From positions 3,488,501 through 3,552,500 of the forward strand of contig NZ_CP115960.1 in the NCBI RefSeq assembly GCF_027941955.1: DNA of 64,000 nucleotides, in the 5' to 3' direction. Each line of letters opens with the position of its first letter. Position 1 is the stretch's first letter. The notes under the pieces were generated by a model. That model worked only from the letters and a program-made list of their open reading frames with translations. It did no database searches and was not told where the DNA came from. This DNA is from Sphingomonas sp. 7/4-4 (GTDB lineage Bacteria > Pseudomonadota > Alphaproteobacteria > Sphingomonadales > Sphingomonadaceae). Below are positions 8,337 through 20,377 of the stretch, piece by piece. Position numbers and translations under genes: made by a program.

Positions 8337-11107
8337 TCAATGCGCCGCGCCCCAGCTCGGGCCTACTCCGATCTCGACGCCGAGCGGGACGGTGAGCTTG
8401 ATCGCGGGTTCGGCGGCGGTGGCCATCACGCGTTCGATCACGGGCTTCGCGCGTTCCACATCGCCTTCGGGCAGCTCGAAGACGAGTTCGTCGTGCACCT
8501 GCATCAGCATTTTGACATTGGGCAGGCCGGCTTCGAGCAACGCCGGGCCCATCCGCGCCATCGCACGCTTGATGATGTCGGCACAGGTGCCCTGGATCGG
8601 CGCGTTGATCGCGGCGCGCTCGGAGCCCGCACGCTCATTGGGGTTGGCCGCCTTGAGCCGCGGGAAATGCGTCTTCCGGCCGAACAGGGTGGTCGTGTAG
8701 CCGCGCGCCTTGGCCTCGTTGAGCGTGTCGGCGATGTAGCGGTTGATGCCGGGGAAGCGCTCGAAATAGCGGTTGATCATCGCCTGCGCTTCGTCCGGTG
8801 TGACGTCAAGACGCCCCGCCAGGCCCCAGCGCGAGATGCCGTAGAGGATGGCGAAGTTGATCGTCTTGGCGCGCCCGCGCGTGTCGCGGTTTACTTCGCC
8901 GAACAGCTCCATCGCGGTCATGTTGTGGATGTCGTCGCCATTCTCGAACGCGGTGCGCAAGGCCGGCACGTCGGCGATGTGCGCGGCGAGGCGGAGCTCG
9001 ATCTGCGAATAATCGGCGGCGAGGATCACATTGCCCGGTTCGGCGACGAACGCGTCGCGGATCTGGCGGCCCGTTTCGGTGCGGATCGGGATGTTCTGGA
9101 GATTGGGATCGGTCGAGGAGAGCCGCCCGGTCTGCGCGCCGGTGAGCGAGTAGCTGGTGTGGACCCGGCCGGTCTCGGGGTTGATCTGCGCCTGGAGCGC
9201 ATCGGTATAGGTGGACTTCAACTTCGACAGCTGTCGCCAGTCGAGCACCTTGGCCACCATCTCACGGCCCGGTGAATCCTTGTCCGCCGCGATGCGTTCG
9301 AGCTCGTTGACGTCGGTCGAATAGACGCCCGACTTGCCCTTGCGGCCGCCCTTGATGCCCATCTTGTCGAACAGCACGTCGCCCAGTTGCTTGGGGCTGC
9401 CGATGGTGAACTTGAACCCGGCGATGCCGTGGATCTCTTCCTCGAGCGCCGCGATCTGCTTCGAGAATTCGTCCGAGAGCCGCGAAAGCACCCCGGCATC
9501 GACCTTGACGCCGGCGCGCTCCATGCCCGCGATCACCGATACCAGGGGCCGATCGACCATCTCGTAGACGCGCGTCGCGCTCTCATAAGCGAGGCGCGGC
9601 TTGAACCGCCGCCATAGCCTGAGCGTCACATCGGCGTCCTCGGCGGCGTAGCGTGTCGCCGCCTTGAGATCGACTTCGTGGAAGCCGAGCTGGTTCTTCC
9701 CCGTGCCGACCACGTCCTTATAGGCAATGCAGCTGTGCGACAGGTGCGTCGCGGCGAGTTCGTCCATGCCGTGTCCGTGCAGGCCGGCATCGAGATCGAA
9801 GCTCATCACGATCGAATCGTCATAGGGCGCGACGTCTATCCCGCCCAAATCCTTATAAGCTCTCCCCAGCACGATCATGTCGTATTTCAGATTGTGCCCG
9901 ATCTTGAGCACCGCCGGGTCTTCGAACAGCGGCTTCAGCTTCGCGAGCACCGTCGCGCGATCGAGCTGCACCGGCTTCTCGGCGAACATGTCGCTGCCGC
10001 CATGCGCGATCGGAATGTAGCACGCCTTGTTGGGCACGAGCGCCATGCTCACGCCCACCAGCTCGGCGCGCGTGGCATCGACGCCGGTGGTCTCGGTATC
10101 GATCGCGACCCAGCCCTGATGCGTCGCCTCGGCGATCCAGCGGTCGAGCGCCTCTTCGGTGACCACGGTCTCATAGGCATCGTGATCGCAGGGTGGGTCT
10201 TCCTCCAGCCCGGGCACTTCGTGGTGCTCGACCGGGGCGTCCGCCACCGCCGAGAGCCGGTTGAGCAAGGTGCGGAAGCCGTGATGCTCGAGGAATGCGC
10301 GCAGCGGCGCGTCGGGGATGCCCTTGAGTTCGAGTTCGTCGAGCGGATCGGGCAAAGGCACGTCGCAGGCGAGCTCGACCAGTTTCCGGGAAAGCCGCGC
10401 CATCTCGGCATGCTCGATCAGATTGTCGCGCATCTTGCTGGGCTTCATGTCCGGCGCGGCAGCGAGCACGCCCTCGACGTCGCCGAATTCGAGGATCAGC
10501 TTCGCCGCGGTCTTGGGCCCGATTCCTTGACGCCCGGCACGTTGTCGACGCTGTCGCCCATCAATGCGAGGACTTCGCCGAGCTTCTCGGGGCCGACGCC
10601 GAATTTCTCCTCGGTATCCTTCGGACCCAGCCGGCGATTGTTCATCGTATCGAGCATGTCGACCGAAGGATCGGTCATCAGCTGCATCAGATCCTTGTCG
10701 GAGCTGACGATGGTGACCGACCAGCCCTGCGCCAGCGCCGCCTTGGTATAGCTCGCGATCAGATCGTCGGCCTCCCAGCCCAGTTCCTCGATGCAGGGGA
10801 GCGAGAAGGCGCGGGTGGCGTCGCGAATCATCGGGAATTGCGGGACCAGATCCTCCGGCGCGGGCGGGCGGTGCGCCTTGTACTGGTCGTACATCTCGTT
10901 GCGGAAAGTGTGCTCGCTCTTGTCGAGGATCACCGCCATGTGGGTCGGGCCGTCGGCCTTGTTGAGCTCGTCGACGAGCTTCCACAGCATGGTGGTATAG
11001 CCATAGACCGCGCCGACCGGCTCGCCATGCTTGTTGGTGAGCGGGGGCAGCCGGTGATAGGCGCGGAAGATATAGCCGGAGCCGTCGACGAGATAGAGAT
11101 GGGGCAT
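8337..11107 (-). CDS. polA: DNA polymerase I (one frame break)
   Basis: About 923 residues with all three domains: 5'-3' exonuclease (MPHLYLVDGSGYIFRAYHRL to about residue 290), 3'-5' exonuclease with the DxE motif intact (VAIDTETTG, so proofreading is expected), and polymerase with motif A (DYSQIELR), motif B (RAKTINFAILYG) and motif C (VHDELVFE). Works in Okazaki-fragment maturation and excision repair. The frame breaks at 10525-10526: adding one G on the coding strand changes VKESGPRP into the exonuclease helix-hairpin motif VKGIGPKTAAKL, giving 924 codons. I treat it as a sequence error; polA is essential or near-essential in most bacteria. Confidence 0.95.
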
Positions 11108-11174
11108 CGCCGCGGGGATAGCCGAGCGGACGGGCGGAACAAAGCCCCAAGCGGCGTTCCCGCCCGCCGCAGGT

Positions 11175-11902
11175 TCAGGCCATCATGATATTCTGCAGCG
11201 CGAAGGCGAAGGAGTCGCGTTGGGCCCCGCGCCGCCGCCGGTCATCACGATGTCGGCGCTGACGATGCCGAGCAGCGAGATCTCGGTGTTGATTTGCGAG
11301 ATGATGGCCGAATTCATCACCTTGCCTTGCTCGACCTGCGATGCCACGCCGATCCAGATCGTCGGCTTGAACTGGAACACTGCCACCTGCTGGGGAACGA
11401 TGCCGGTCCTGCTCGCGAACAATTTGCCGTCCTTGTAGATGTTCGCGTTCACTGCGCCCTTGGGCAGGGCGTTGAGCAGCTGGATCTCCTGCGGCGACGT
11501 CGCCGGACCCTGCGGGACCAGTTGGTCGCCGTCGGTAGTGAGCTTCACCGCGAACTGCTGGCCGAGCGGCGCGTTCAGCTGCGCCGTATAATTGCCCCAG
11601 CTGTCGCTCGCGCTGATCGTCTGGCCCATCGGATAGGTGAAGGGGTGATTGTCGCCCTGGCCGCAATATTTGATCACGGTCCAGGCGATCGAGAGCTCGT
11701 CGAAGTTCGTCGCCTCATTCTTCGCGAAGACGATGACCTCGCTATTGTTCACGTCGTTCGAATGATTGATGAAATTGAGCTCGATGGCGGGCAAGGCATT
11801 GCCGTCCAATGCGACGACTGGCGCGGCCTCGCTTTCGAAGATGACGACCTCGCTATTATTGGCGTCGTTGGAATTATTGATGAAATTCGGGGTATCGCCC
11901 AT
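11175..11902 (-). CDS. Hypothetical protein with a duplicated NFIN-SND-NNSEV motif
   Basis: I do not recognise the function. The first 70 residues contain an imperfect direct duplication: NFINNSNDANNSEVVIFESE and NFINHSNDVNNSEVIVFAKN, also visible in the DNA (11705-11775 and 11835-11890). The rest is beta-rich with HPFTYP, SWGNYTAQLNAP and FQFKPTIWIGVASQV. No signal peptide. A frame break near 11218-11222 probably hides the true C-terminus: the shifted frame ends RDSFAFALQNIMMA at 11175 instead of stopping at 11183, giving 242 residues. A good ribosome site (GGAGA) precedes the ATG. Downstream of, and co-directional with, the 2OG oxygenase, with a 71-bp gap that contains an inverted repeat GCTAT/ATAGC. 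Confidence 0.7.
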
Positions 11903-11973
11903 CGATCTTCTCCCTGTTCGAGGTGAAGCTCTATTCCTGCTATAATTGTGACGATAGCGATACAGGTGTTGGT

Positions 11974-12666
11974 TTACGTCGCGTCATGGAAGATGATCCC
12001 CAGCGTGTGGCGCTTCCCGATATGCACCGCGCTGACGCCGTGGCGCATCGTCACGCGATAATCGCCCTTGGCGCCGCGCACCGGGCGCTGGTTGACGGCG
12101 AATATCACGGCGTCGCCCTGCGCGAGCGGCACCACGGCGGCGCGCGACTGCATGCGCGGGCGCTGCTCGGTCAGGACGAACTCGCCGCCGGCGAAGTCGC
12201 GCCCGGGTGCGGAGAGCAGGACGGCCACCTGCAGCGGGAAGACATGGGCGCCGTACAGGTCCTGGTGCAGGCAATTATAGTCGCCGGGACCGTAGCGGAG
12301 CAGCAGCGGGGTGGGGCGGGCCTGCCCCGCGCTGTGGCATTCGGCGAGATACTCGGCATGCGCGGCGGGGAAGCGGCGTTCGAGTCCCATGCGGGCGTGC
12401 CAGCGATTGGCGATCCCGGCGAGCGGGGCATAGAGCCGCGTCCGGAGCGCCTGCACCGGATCGGGCAGCGGATAGGCGAAATAGCGATATTCGCCGCGGC
12501 CGAAGCCGTGCCGCGCCATGATCACCTGGCTGCGGAAATGTTCGGGGGCGTCGTAGAGGGTGGAGACGTGCTCGCAGGTGATGGGGTCGAGCAGGCCGGG
12601 CAATATTGCCCAGCCGTTGGTGTCGATCGCGTCGGCGGCGGCGGTCCAGTCGATGTCGTTGGTCAT
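11974..12666 (-). CDS. 2OG-Fe(II) oxygenase superfamily protein
   Basis: A 230-residue 2-oxoglutarate/iron-dependent hydroxylase. The metal triad is visible: His and Asp in CLHQDLYGAHVFP and the distal His in VTMRHGVSAVHIGKRH, followed by RHTLGIIFHD with the Arg expected to bind 2-oxoglutarate. FAGGEFVLTEQRPR is the usual strand after the HxD motif. The N-terminus (DTNGWAILPGLLDP) fits prolyl-hydroxylase-like proteins that modify peptides. The target is unknown; the gene immediately downstream encodes a repeat-bearing protein, a possible substrate. Confidence 0.85.
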   Translation of the reverse strand: MTNDIDWTAAADAIDTNGWAILPGLLDPITCEHVSTLYDAPEHFRSQVIMARHGFGRGEYRYFAYPLPDPVQALRTRLYAPLAGIANRWHARMGLERRFPAAHAEYLAECHSAGQARPTPLLLRYGPGDYNCLHQDLYGAHVFPLQVAVLLSAPGRDFAGGEFVLTEQRPRMQSRAAVVPLAQGDAVIFAVNQRPVRGAKGDYRVTMRHGVSAVHIGKRHTLGIIFHDAT

Positions 12667-12755
12667 GGCGCGGGTTTAGGGCGCGGCGTTGCGCGGGGCG
12701 CCCCGCTGCTTGCGTTCGAAGTCGGCCGCGAGGTCGGTTTAGGAGTCGGGGCCGA

Positions 12756-13940
12756 TCAGCGCGAGGGGCGGCCGCCGGCCATCATCGAGCCGGAGGGCTG
12801 GTGATGCGCGACGATCGCGCGGGCCACTGCCTGCATCAGCAGCTGCCGCTCGCGGATCGGGCGCGACGTGTCGCCGATCATCACGGCGACGGCGTAGGAG
12901 CGGCCGTCGGGAGCCGTCAGGATGCCGACATCGTTGAAGCCCGCGGTGCGGCCGCCTAGGTCCTGGCCGGTGCCGGTCTTGTGGCCGTAGAGCCAGCCCG
13001 GCGGGACCGCGCCGCGCACGCGCGCCTTGCCGGTCTTCGCGCCGTCCATCGTGGCGAGCAGCCACGCGGTGGAATTCGCCGAGAGCAATTCGCCGCGGTA
13101 CAGCCGGGCCAGCGCACCGGCGATCGAGGCGGGCGCCGCGCCGTCGGGCGGATCCTTCACATAGGCTTCATAAGCGGCGAGCCGGACGGCGGGCGAAAGC
13201 CTCGAGCGGGCGACGGCGAAGGCGTTGCCGGTGGAATATTCGGGCTTCCATTCGAGCCCCGCAGTGCCGGCCTGGAGCAGTTTCTCGCCCGGGCCGAAGC
13301 GGATCGTGCCGAGCTGCTTGCGCGCGATGAAGTCGCGCACCGCCTGCGGGCCGCCGACGAGGTGGAGCAATTTGTCGTTGCAGGTATTGTCGCTCATCTG
13401 CATCGCGCGGCGCATGATCTCGCCGATGGTGCTGGTATAGCCGGCATCGCCCTTCACCAGCGCCGCGACGGGCTGGTGGAACAGAGTGAAATCGGCGCGG
13501 GTGATGGTCAGCGGATCGTCGAGCCGGAGGACGCCGCGATCGACGGCGTCGAGCACGGTCATCGTCACCCAGAGCTTGCTCACGCTCTGCTGCGGCAGCG
13601 GGCGCGATGCCGTGTGGTTGCCGGCGATCCAGCCGTCGTCCACGCTGGTCACCGCGACGCCGACCAGCCCGCTGAAATTGCGGGTGATCGCGTCGATGCT
13701 GGTCACCAGTTCGACCGGTGCGGCCACGCGCGGCCGGGACGGCGCGGCGGCTGCGGCGGGGAAGGGCATCAGCACGCTGTAGCTGGGCGCGGGCAGATAG
13801 GCGGCGAGCTGGATATCCTCGTGCACTGCGCAGCCGAGCAGCATCGCCGGGCCGAGCCCCGCGACGGTCAGCGCCCGCTCCAGTTTCGAGAAACCCTGAA
13901 TTTTCTTCACAAATGCAGCCCCTTGCGCCTTTTCCATCAT
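12756..13940 (-). CDS. Class A beta-lactamase-like serine hydrolase, probable lipoprotein
   Basis: About 394 residues. The active-site motifs of class A beta-lactamases are present in order: SxxK (PQQSVSKLW), SDN (QMSDNTCNDKLL) and KTG (YGHKTGTGQDLGGRTAGFNDVG). The omega-loop glutamate is not in its standard context, so hydrolytic spectrum cannot be predicted. The start region has a hydrophobic stretch ending LLGC, a lipobox, so the protein is probably anchored in the envelope. I use the ATG at 13940; an in-frame ATG at 14039 would add an arginine-rich extension that looks non-coding. No LysR/AmpR-type regulator lies beside it. Confidence 0.82.
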   Translation of the reverse strand: MMEKAQGAAFVKKIQGFSKLERALTVAGLGPAMLLGCAVHEDIQLAAYLPAPSYSVLMPFPAAAAAPSRPRVAAPVELVTSIDAITRNFSGLVGVAVTSVDDGWIAGNHTASRPLPQQSVSKLWVTMTVLDAVDRGVLRLDDPLTITRADFTLFHQPVAALVKGDAGYTSTIGEIMRRAMQMSDNTCNDKLLHLVGGPQAVRDFIARKQLGTIRFGPGEKLLQAGTAGLEWKPEYSTGNAFAVARSRLSPAVRLAAYEAYVKDPPDGAAPASIAGALARLYRGELLSANSTAWLLATMDGAKTGKARVRGAVPPGWLYGHKTGTGQDLGGRTAGFNDVGILTAPDGRSYAVAVMIGDTSRPIRERQLLMQAVARAIVAHHQPSGSMMAGGRPSR

Positions 13941-14091
13941 GCGGCGACCGCGACTCGCATCAAAGCCTGAGAGCGCCCGGATGCGACGAATCCGGTAACG
14001 ATAGCGACGAAACGTGAATCTGCCGGAAACCAGCGCCACCGTTGGACTCTAAGATGGGGATCAGTCCCGCTTTTTACCACCGGGCAAACCC

Positions 14092-15683
14092 CTAGGGCAC
14101 CAGCACCGTGTCGACCGCCACATCGAGCGTCTCGGGATAATCGAGCGTGTAATGCAGCCCGCGGCTCTCCTTGCGGTGGAGCGCGGAGCGGACGATCAGG
14201 TCGGCGCTCTCGAGCAGGTTGCGCAGCTCGATCAGGTCGGCGGTGACGCGGAAATGGCCGTAATAGTCGTTCACTTCGCCGCGCAGCATCTGGATGCGGT
14301 GCGCCGCGCGCTCGAGCCGCTTGGTCGAGCGGACGATGCCGACATAATTCCACATGAAGCGGCGGATCTCGGTCCAGTTCTGCTTGATCACCACTTCCTC
14401 GTCGGAATCGGTGACGCGGCTCTCGTCCCATGGCCGGATCGCGGGGGCGGGGCAAGGTCGTCCCAGTTCGCCGCGATGTGGCTCGCCACCGCTTCGCCGA
14501 ACACGAAGCATTCGAGCAGCGAATTGGAGGCGAGGCGATTGGCGCCGTGCAGGCCCGACTGGGTGCATTCGCCGGCCGCATAGAGGCCGGGCAGGTCGGT
14601 CTTGCCGTGGCGGTCGATCACGATCCCGCCGCAGGTATAATGCTGCGCGGGCACTACGGGGATCGGCTGGGCGGTCATGTCGATGCCCAGCCCGAGCAGC
14701 TTCTCGTAGATATTGGGGAAATGCCCCTTCACGAATTCGGAGGGCATGTGGCTGATGTCGAGATGGACAAAATCCAAGCCATCGCGCTTGATCTCGGCGT
14801 CGTTCGCGCGCGCCACGACGTCGCGCGGCGCCAGCTCCATCCGCTCGGGATCGTAATCGGCCATGAAGCGCTTGCCGGTCTGCGGGTTGATCAATTGCCC
14901 GCCCTCGCCGCGCACCGCCTCGGTGATCAGGAAGTTCTTGACCTCGAGATTGTAGAGGCAGGTCGGGTGGAACTGCATGAACTCCATGTTGGAGATGCGG
15001 CACCCCGCGCGCCACGCCATCGCGATGCCGTCGCCGGTCGCGCCGCGCGGCGCGGTCGAGAAGAGATAGGTGCGGCCCGCGCCGCCGGTGGCGAGCACGG
15101 TGGCGCTGGCAGTGAACAGCTCCACCCGGTTGGTCGCGCGGTTGAAGGCATAGACGCCCCAGACATTGCCCGCGCCCGAATAACGTTCCTCGTGGCGGCT
15201 GGTGGCGAGATCGATCACCACCATGTCGGGGACGAGCGTGATGTTCGGATTGGCGCGCGCCGCCTTGAGCAAAGCCTCCTGCACTGCCCAGCCGGTGGCG
15301 TCGTCGACATGGACGATCCGGCGATGGCTGTGCCCGCCCTCGCGGGTGAGGTGCAGCGAATTGCCGTCGGTGTTGAACGGCACGCCGAGCCTGGCCAGCC
15401 GCTCGATCGCCGCGGGGGCGTTCTCGACCACCATCTCCACGGTCGCGCGGTCGTTCAAACCCGCGCCGGCGACGATCGTGTCCTCGATATGGTTCTCGAA
15501 CGTGTCGCCGGGTTCGAGCACCGCCGCGATCCCGCCCTGCGCCCAGGCAGTCGAGCCTTCGTTGAGTCCGCCCTTGGCGAGCACCGTCACCTTGAAGCGT
15601 GCGGCAAGGTTGAGCGCCGCGGTCAGCCCGGCCGCGCCCGAGCCGATGACGAGGATGTCGGAGGTGTGAGGGTCGTTCGCCAT
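14092..15683 (-). CDS. nadB: L-aspartate oxidase (one frame break)
   Basis: FAD enzyme oxidising L-aspartate to iminoaspartate, the first step of de novo NAD synthesis. The dinucleotide motif is at the N-terminus ([15 protein letters not shown]), with [21 protein letters not shown] and the C-terminal FAD contact [16 protein letters not shown] frame break at the G run 14443-14447 separates the flavoprotein domain from the helical C-terminal domain; adding one base joins DDLAPPP to [10 protein letters not shown] and yields 530 residues, the normal length. The start at 15683 has a GGAAGAG ribosome site; the upstream ATG at 15713 would overlap the ABC gene. nadA and nadC are not adjacent. Confidence 0.93.
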
Positions 15684-15705
15684 CGTCTCTTCCGCTGGTT
15701 CGCCC

Positions 15706-16626
<921 letters not shown>

Positions 16627-16693
16627 GGTCGAGCCTGTAAGCGCGTGTGCGGCGCTCGCCAAGCGCGCAACGCCGAAGTGGCGCTTGTCCTCT

Positions 16694-16821
16694 CCCGTTC
16701 GCGCTGAGCCTGTCGAAGCGCTGCCCTGTTCTCGCGGACAGCTCGCAGGAGGAGAACTGCCCCTTCGACGCCGCCTGCGGCGGCGCTCAGGACAGGCTTC
16801 GACAAGCTCAGGGCGAACGGG
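16694..16821. repeat. Palindromic repeat family B, copy 2 (paired arms)
   Basis: Two inverted arms, CCCGTTCGCGCTGAGCCTGT at the left and GGCTTCGACAAGCTCAGGGC at the right, flank a spacer that includes GACGCCGCCTGCGGCGGC. It fills the gap between the divergent ABC ATPase and zinc-finger genes. Confidence 0.85.
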
Positions 16822-16882
16822 AAAGTGGCAGGGGTGCCGGAAGCAATTGAAGCGCGGGCAACCCCTTGCTATCGGCATTCGC

Positions 16883-17113
16883 ATGATTCCGCCGCCCGAG
16901 ACGATCCGTACCAGCCATGCCCGCGTCGCCTGCGACGGCAGCGGGCCCGGCGTGCCCGCTGCACTTGGCCATCCGCGCGTGTTCCTGCAGATCGACGAGA
17001 CCGGCACCGTCGATTGCGGCTATTGCGACCGCCGCTTCGTGCTGATCGGCGGGCCCGCCGACGGCGCCGACCAGAGCCAATTGCCCGATCACCCGGCTGG
17101 CGCCAGCGTCTGA
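16883..17113 (+). CDS. Small zinc-finger domain protein (zf-CHCC)
   Basis: 76 residues. VACDGSGPGVPAALGHPRVF followed by DCGYCDRRF supplies the Cys, His and CxxC ligands of the zf-CHCC family, related to the mitochondrial complex I subunit NDUFS6. In alphaproteobacteria the bacterial members are small soluble proteins, commonly linked to respiratory complex biogenesis by inference only. It ends 19 bp before tldD and is probably co-transcribed with it. Confidence 0.85.
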   Translation: MIPPPETIRTSHARVACDGSGPGVPAALGHPRVFLQIDETGTVDCGYCDRRFVLIGGPADGADQSQLPDHPAGASV

Positions 17114-17132
17114 CGCGCCTATATCGGGCGGC

Positions 17133-18557
17133 ATGTCGATTCCGTCCGATCCCCGCGCGTTCCTGTATCGCGCGCTTGACCCCGAAACCGCCACCCGCCT
17201 GACCGCCGACGCATTGGCGAACGCGGAGGACGGCGAACTCTATCTCCAATATCGCAAGTCGGAGGCGTTCGGCTTCGACGACGGCCGGCTGAAGACCGCC
17301 TCGTTCGACACGCAATCGGGCTTCGGGCTGCGCGCGGTCTCGGGCGAGACCACGGCCTTTGCGCATGCCAACGAGATCAGCCCCGCCGCGATCCGACGCG
17401 CGGCGGAAACCATGGCGCTGATCGAGCCGGGCAAGGCCGGCAAGGCGCCGCCGCCGCAAGGCAACAACCGCCATCTCTACACTGACCAAGACCCGCTCGA
17501 TCTCGTCCCCTTCGCCGACAAGGTGAACCTGTGCCAGACGATCGACGCAGCGGCGCGGGCACGCGATCCGCGGGTCGTGCAGGTCTCGGTCGGGCTCACC
17601 GGATCCTGGGGCGTGGTCGAGATCGTCCGTCCCGACGGCTTCATCGCCACCGACGTGCGGCCGCTGGTCCGCCTCAACGTCTCGATCGTGGTCGAGGCGA
17701 ACGGCCGCCGCGAGACCGGCAGCTTCGGCACCGGCGGGCGCACGCTTTACGACCGGCTGTTCGAGCCCGAAACGTGGAACCGCGCGATCGACGAGGCGCT
17801 GGCGCAGGCGCTCGTGAATCTCGATGCCGAGGATGCGCCGGCGGGCGACATGACCGTGTTGTGCGGCCCTGGCTGGCCCGGCGTGCTGCTCCACGAAGCG
17901 GTGGGCCATGGGCTCGAGGGCGATTTCAACCGCAAGGGCACCAGCGCCTTTTCGGGCCGGATCGGCGAGCGGGTCGCCGCGCCGGGCGTCACCGTGGTCG
18001 ACGACGGCTCGATCCATGACCGCCGCGGCTCGCTGTCGATCGACGACGAAGGCACGCCGACGCGCGAAACCGTGCTGATCGAGGACGGTATCCTCAAGGG
18101 CTATATGCAGGACCGGTTGAACGCCCGGCTGATGGGCGTCGAGCCCACCGGCAACGGCCGCCGCGAATCGTTCCAGCACGCGCCGATGCCGCGGATGACC
18201 AACACCTTCATGAAGGGCGGCAAGGACGATCCCGCCGAACTGATGAGCCGGGTGAAGCGCGGCATCTACGCCAAGAGCTTCGGCGGCGGGCAGGTCGACA
18301 TCGTCTCGGGCAAGTTCGTCTTCTCGTGCACCGAGGCCTACCGGATCGAGAACGGCAAAATCGGCCGCCCGATCAAGGGCGCGACGCTGATCGGCGACGG
18401 GCCGAGCGTGCTGACCCGAGTCACCGGCATCGGCAATGATTTCGCGCTCGACGAGGGTGTCGGCATGTGCGGCAAGGGTGGGCAGAGCGTTCCTGCGGGG
18501 GTTGGGCAGCCGAGCCTGCTGGTCGAGGGGCTGACGGTGGGCGGCACCGCGGCCTGA
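17133..18557 (+). CDS. tldD: Metalloprotease TldD
   Basis: 474 residues. TldD forms a heterodimeric zinc protease with TldE/PmbA that degrades unfolded peptides and matures some modified peptides and antitoxins. The metal motif HEAVGHGLEGD (HExxxH) is encoded around 17894-17926, and the C-terminal text GVGMCGKGGQSVPAGVGQPS is family-typical. tldE/pmbA is not in the window. The last 90 bp of the gene, with the following repeat, recur in diverged form just downstream (18675-18878). Confidence 0.96.
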   Translation: MSIPSDPRAFLYRALDPETATRLTADALANAEDGELYLQYRKSEAFGFDDGRLKTASFDTQSGFGLRAVSGETTAFAHANEISPAAIRRAAETMALIEPGKAGKAPPPQGNNRHLYTDQDPLDLVPFADKVNLCQTIDAAARARDPRVVQVSVGLTGSWGVVEIVRPDGFIATDVRPLVRLNVSIVVEANGRRETGSFGTGGRTLYDRLFEPETWNRAIDEALAQALVNLDAEDAPAGDMTVLCGPGWPGVLLHEAVGHGLEGDFNRKGTSAFSGRIGERVAAPGVTVVDDGSIHDRRGSLSIDDEGTPTRETVLIEDGILKGYMQDRLNARLMGVEPTGNGRRESFQHAPMPRMTNTFMKGGKDDPAELMSRVKRGIYAKSFGGGQVDIVSGKFVFSCTEAYRIENGKIGRPIKGATLIGDGPSVLTRVTGIGNDFALDEGVGMCGKGGQSVPAGVGQPSLLVEGLTVGGTAA

Positions 18558-18878
18558 GCTGCAAGCCGGTCTGATCCTATCGAATCGAAACCGTGCTCCG
18601 GCGAAGGCCGGAGCCCTGGCCCCTGGCGGGTCGCTTGCCGCCAACGCTCCGGCCTTCGCCGGAGCACGGGGGACGTGTGCTGCAAGGGCGGCAGTCGGTG
18701 CCTGCCGGCGTGGGTCAGCCCAGTTTGCTGGTCCAGGGGCTGACCATGGGCGGTACGGCGGCGTGAGCTGCTGAGCGGATTTGATCTGATCGAATCACAT
18801 CGTGCTCCGGCGAAGGCCGGAGCGTTGGCCACCAGCGGGTCGCTTGCCGCCAACGCTCCGGTCTTCGCCGGAGCACGG
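18467..18878 (+). repeat. Imperfect tandem duplication of the tldD 3' end plus palindromic repeat (family C)
   Basis: Unit 1 (about 18467-18668) comprises the last 90 bp of tldD, then CTGATC...TCGAATC and a hairpin pair CTCCGGCGAAGGCCGGAG / CGGCCTTCGCCGGAG. Unit 2 (about 18675-18878) repeats all of this in the same order with about 20 percent divergence. The period is roughly 209 bp. No other gene lies between 18558 and 19117. Confidence 0.85.
18675..18766 (+). pseudogene. Remnant of a second tldD C-terminus
   Basis: With one base added in the GGGCGG run near 18690, this stretch reads GGQSVPAGVGQPSLLVQGLT then MGGTAA and a stop, against GGQSVPAGVGQPSLLVEGLT then VGGTAA in the intact tldD. 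Nearly all differences are at synonymous third positions. It therefore descends from a tldD allele that evolved under selection, not from a recent slippage copy. It has no start and cannot make a protein. Confidence 0.75.
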
Positions 18879-18959
18879 TTGGAGAACTCCGCCGGAGCAC
18901 AGCACCAGAAATTGCACCCCGCTCCGAAACTGAGTCTTTCGTGCCACACCACCAGTGCT

Positions 18960-20245
<1,286 letters not shown>

Positions 20246-20255
20246 TCCTTCTTCA

Positions 20256-20361
20256 CCCCTCCCCTTCAGGGGAGGGGCAAGGAGTGGGGCCTTGCCGTCT
20301 CATCGAGACCTTTCGCCTGCGGCACTGCCCCACCCCAACCCCTCCCCTGAAGGGGAGGGGC
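20256..20361. repeat. Paired palindromic repeat between ccrM and folP (family D-like)
   Basis: Two units in inverted orientation: CCCCTCCCCTTCAGGGGAGG then CAAGGAGTGGGG at the left, and the mirror CCCCACCCCAACCCC then TCCCCTGAAGGGGAGG at the right, about 38 bp apart. Each unit is itself a hairpin. The geometry matches the REPIN-like pairs at 32871-33000 and 54513-54644, but the sequence outside the hairpin differs. Confidence 0.8.
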
Positions 20362-20377
20362 TTGCTAGGGTCACGCG

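Noticed and set aside
20256..20361. Rho-independent terminator of ccrM
   Set aside because: The hairpins have no following T run. The paired inverted layout marks it as a repeat element, though it might still affect transcription.
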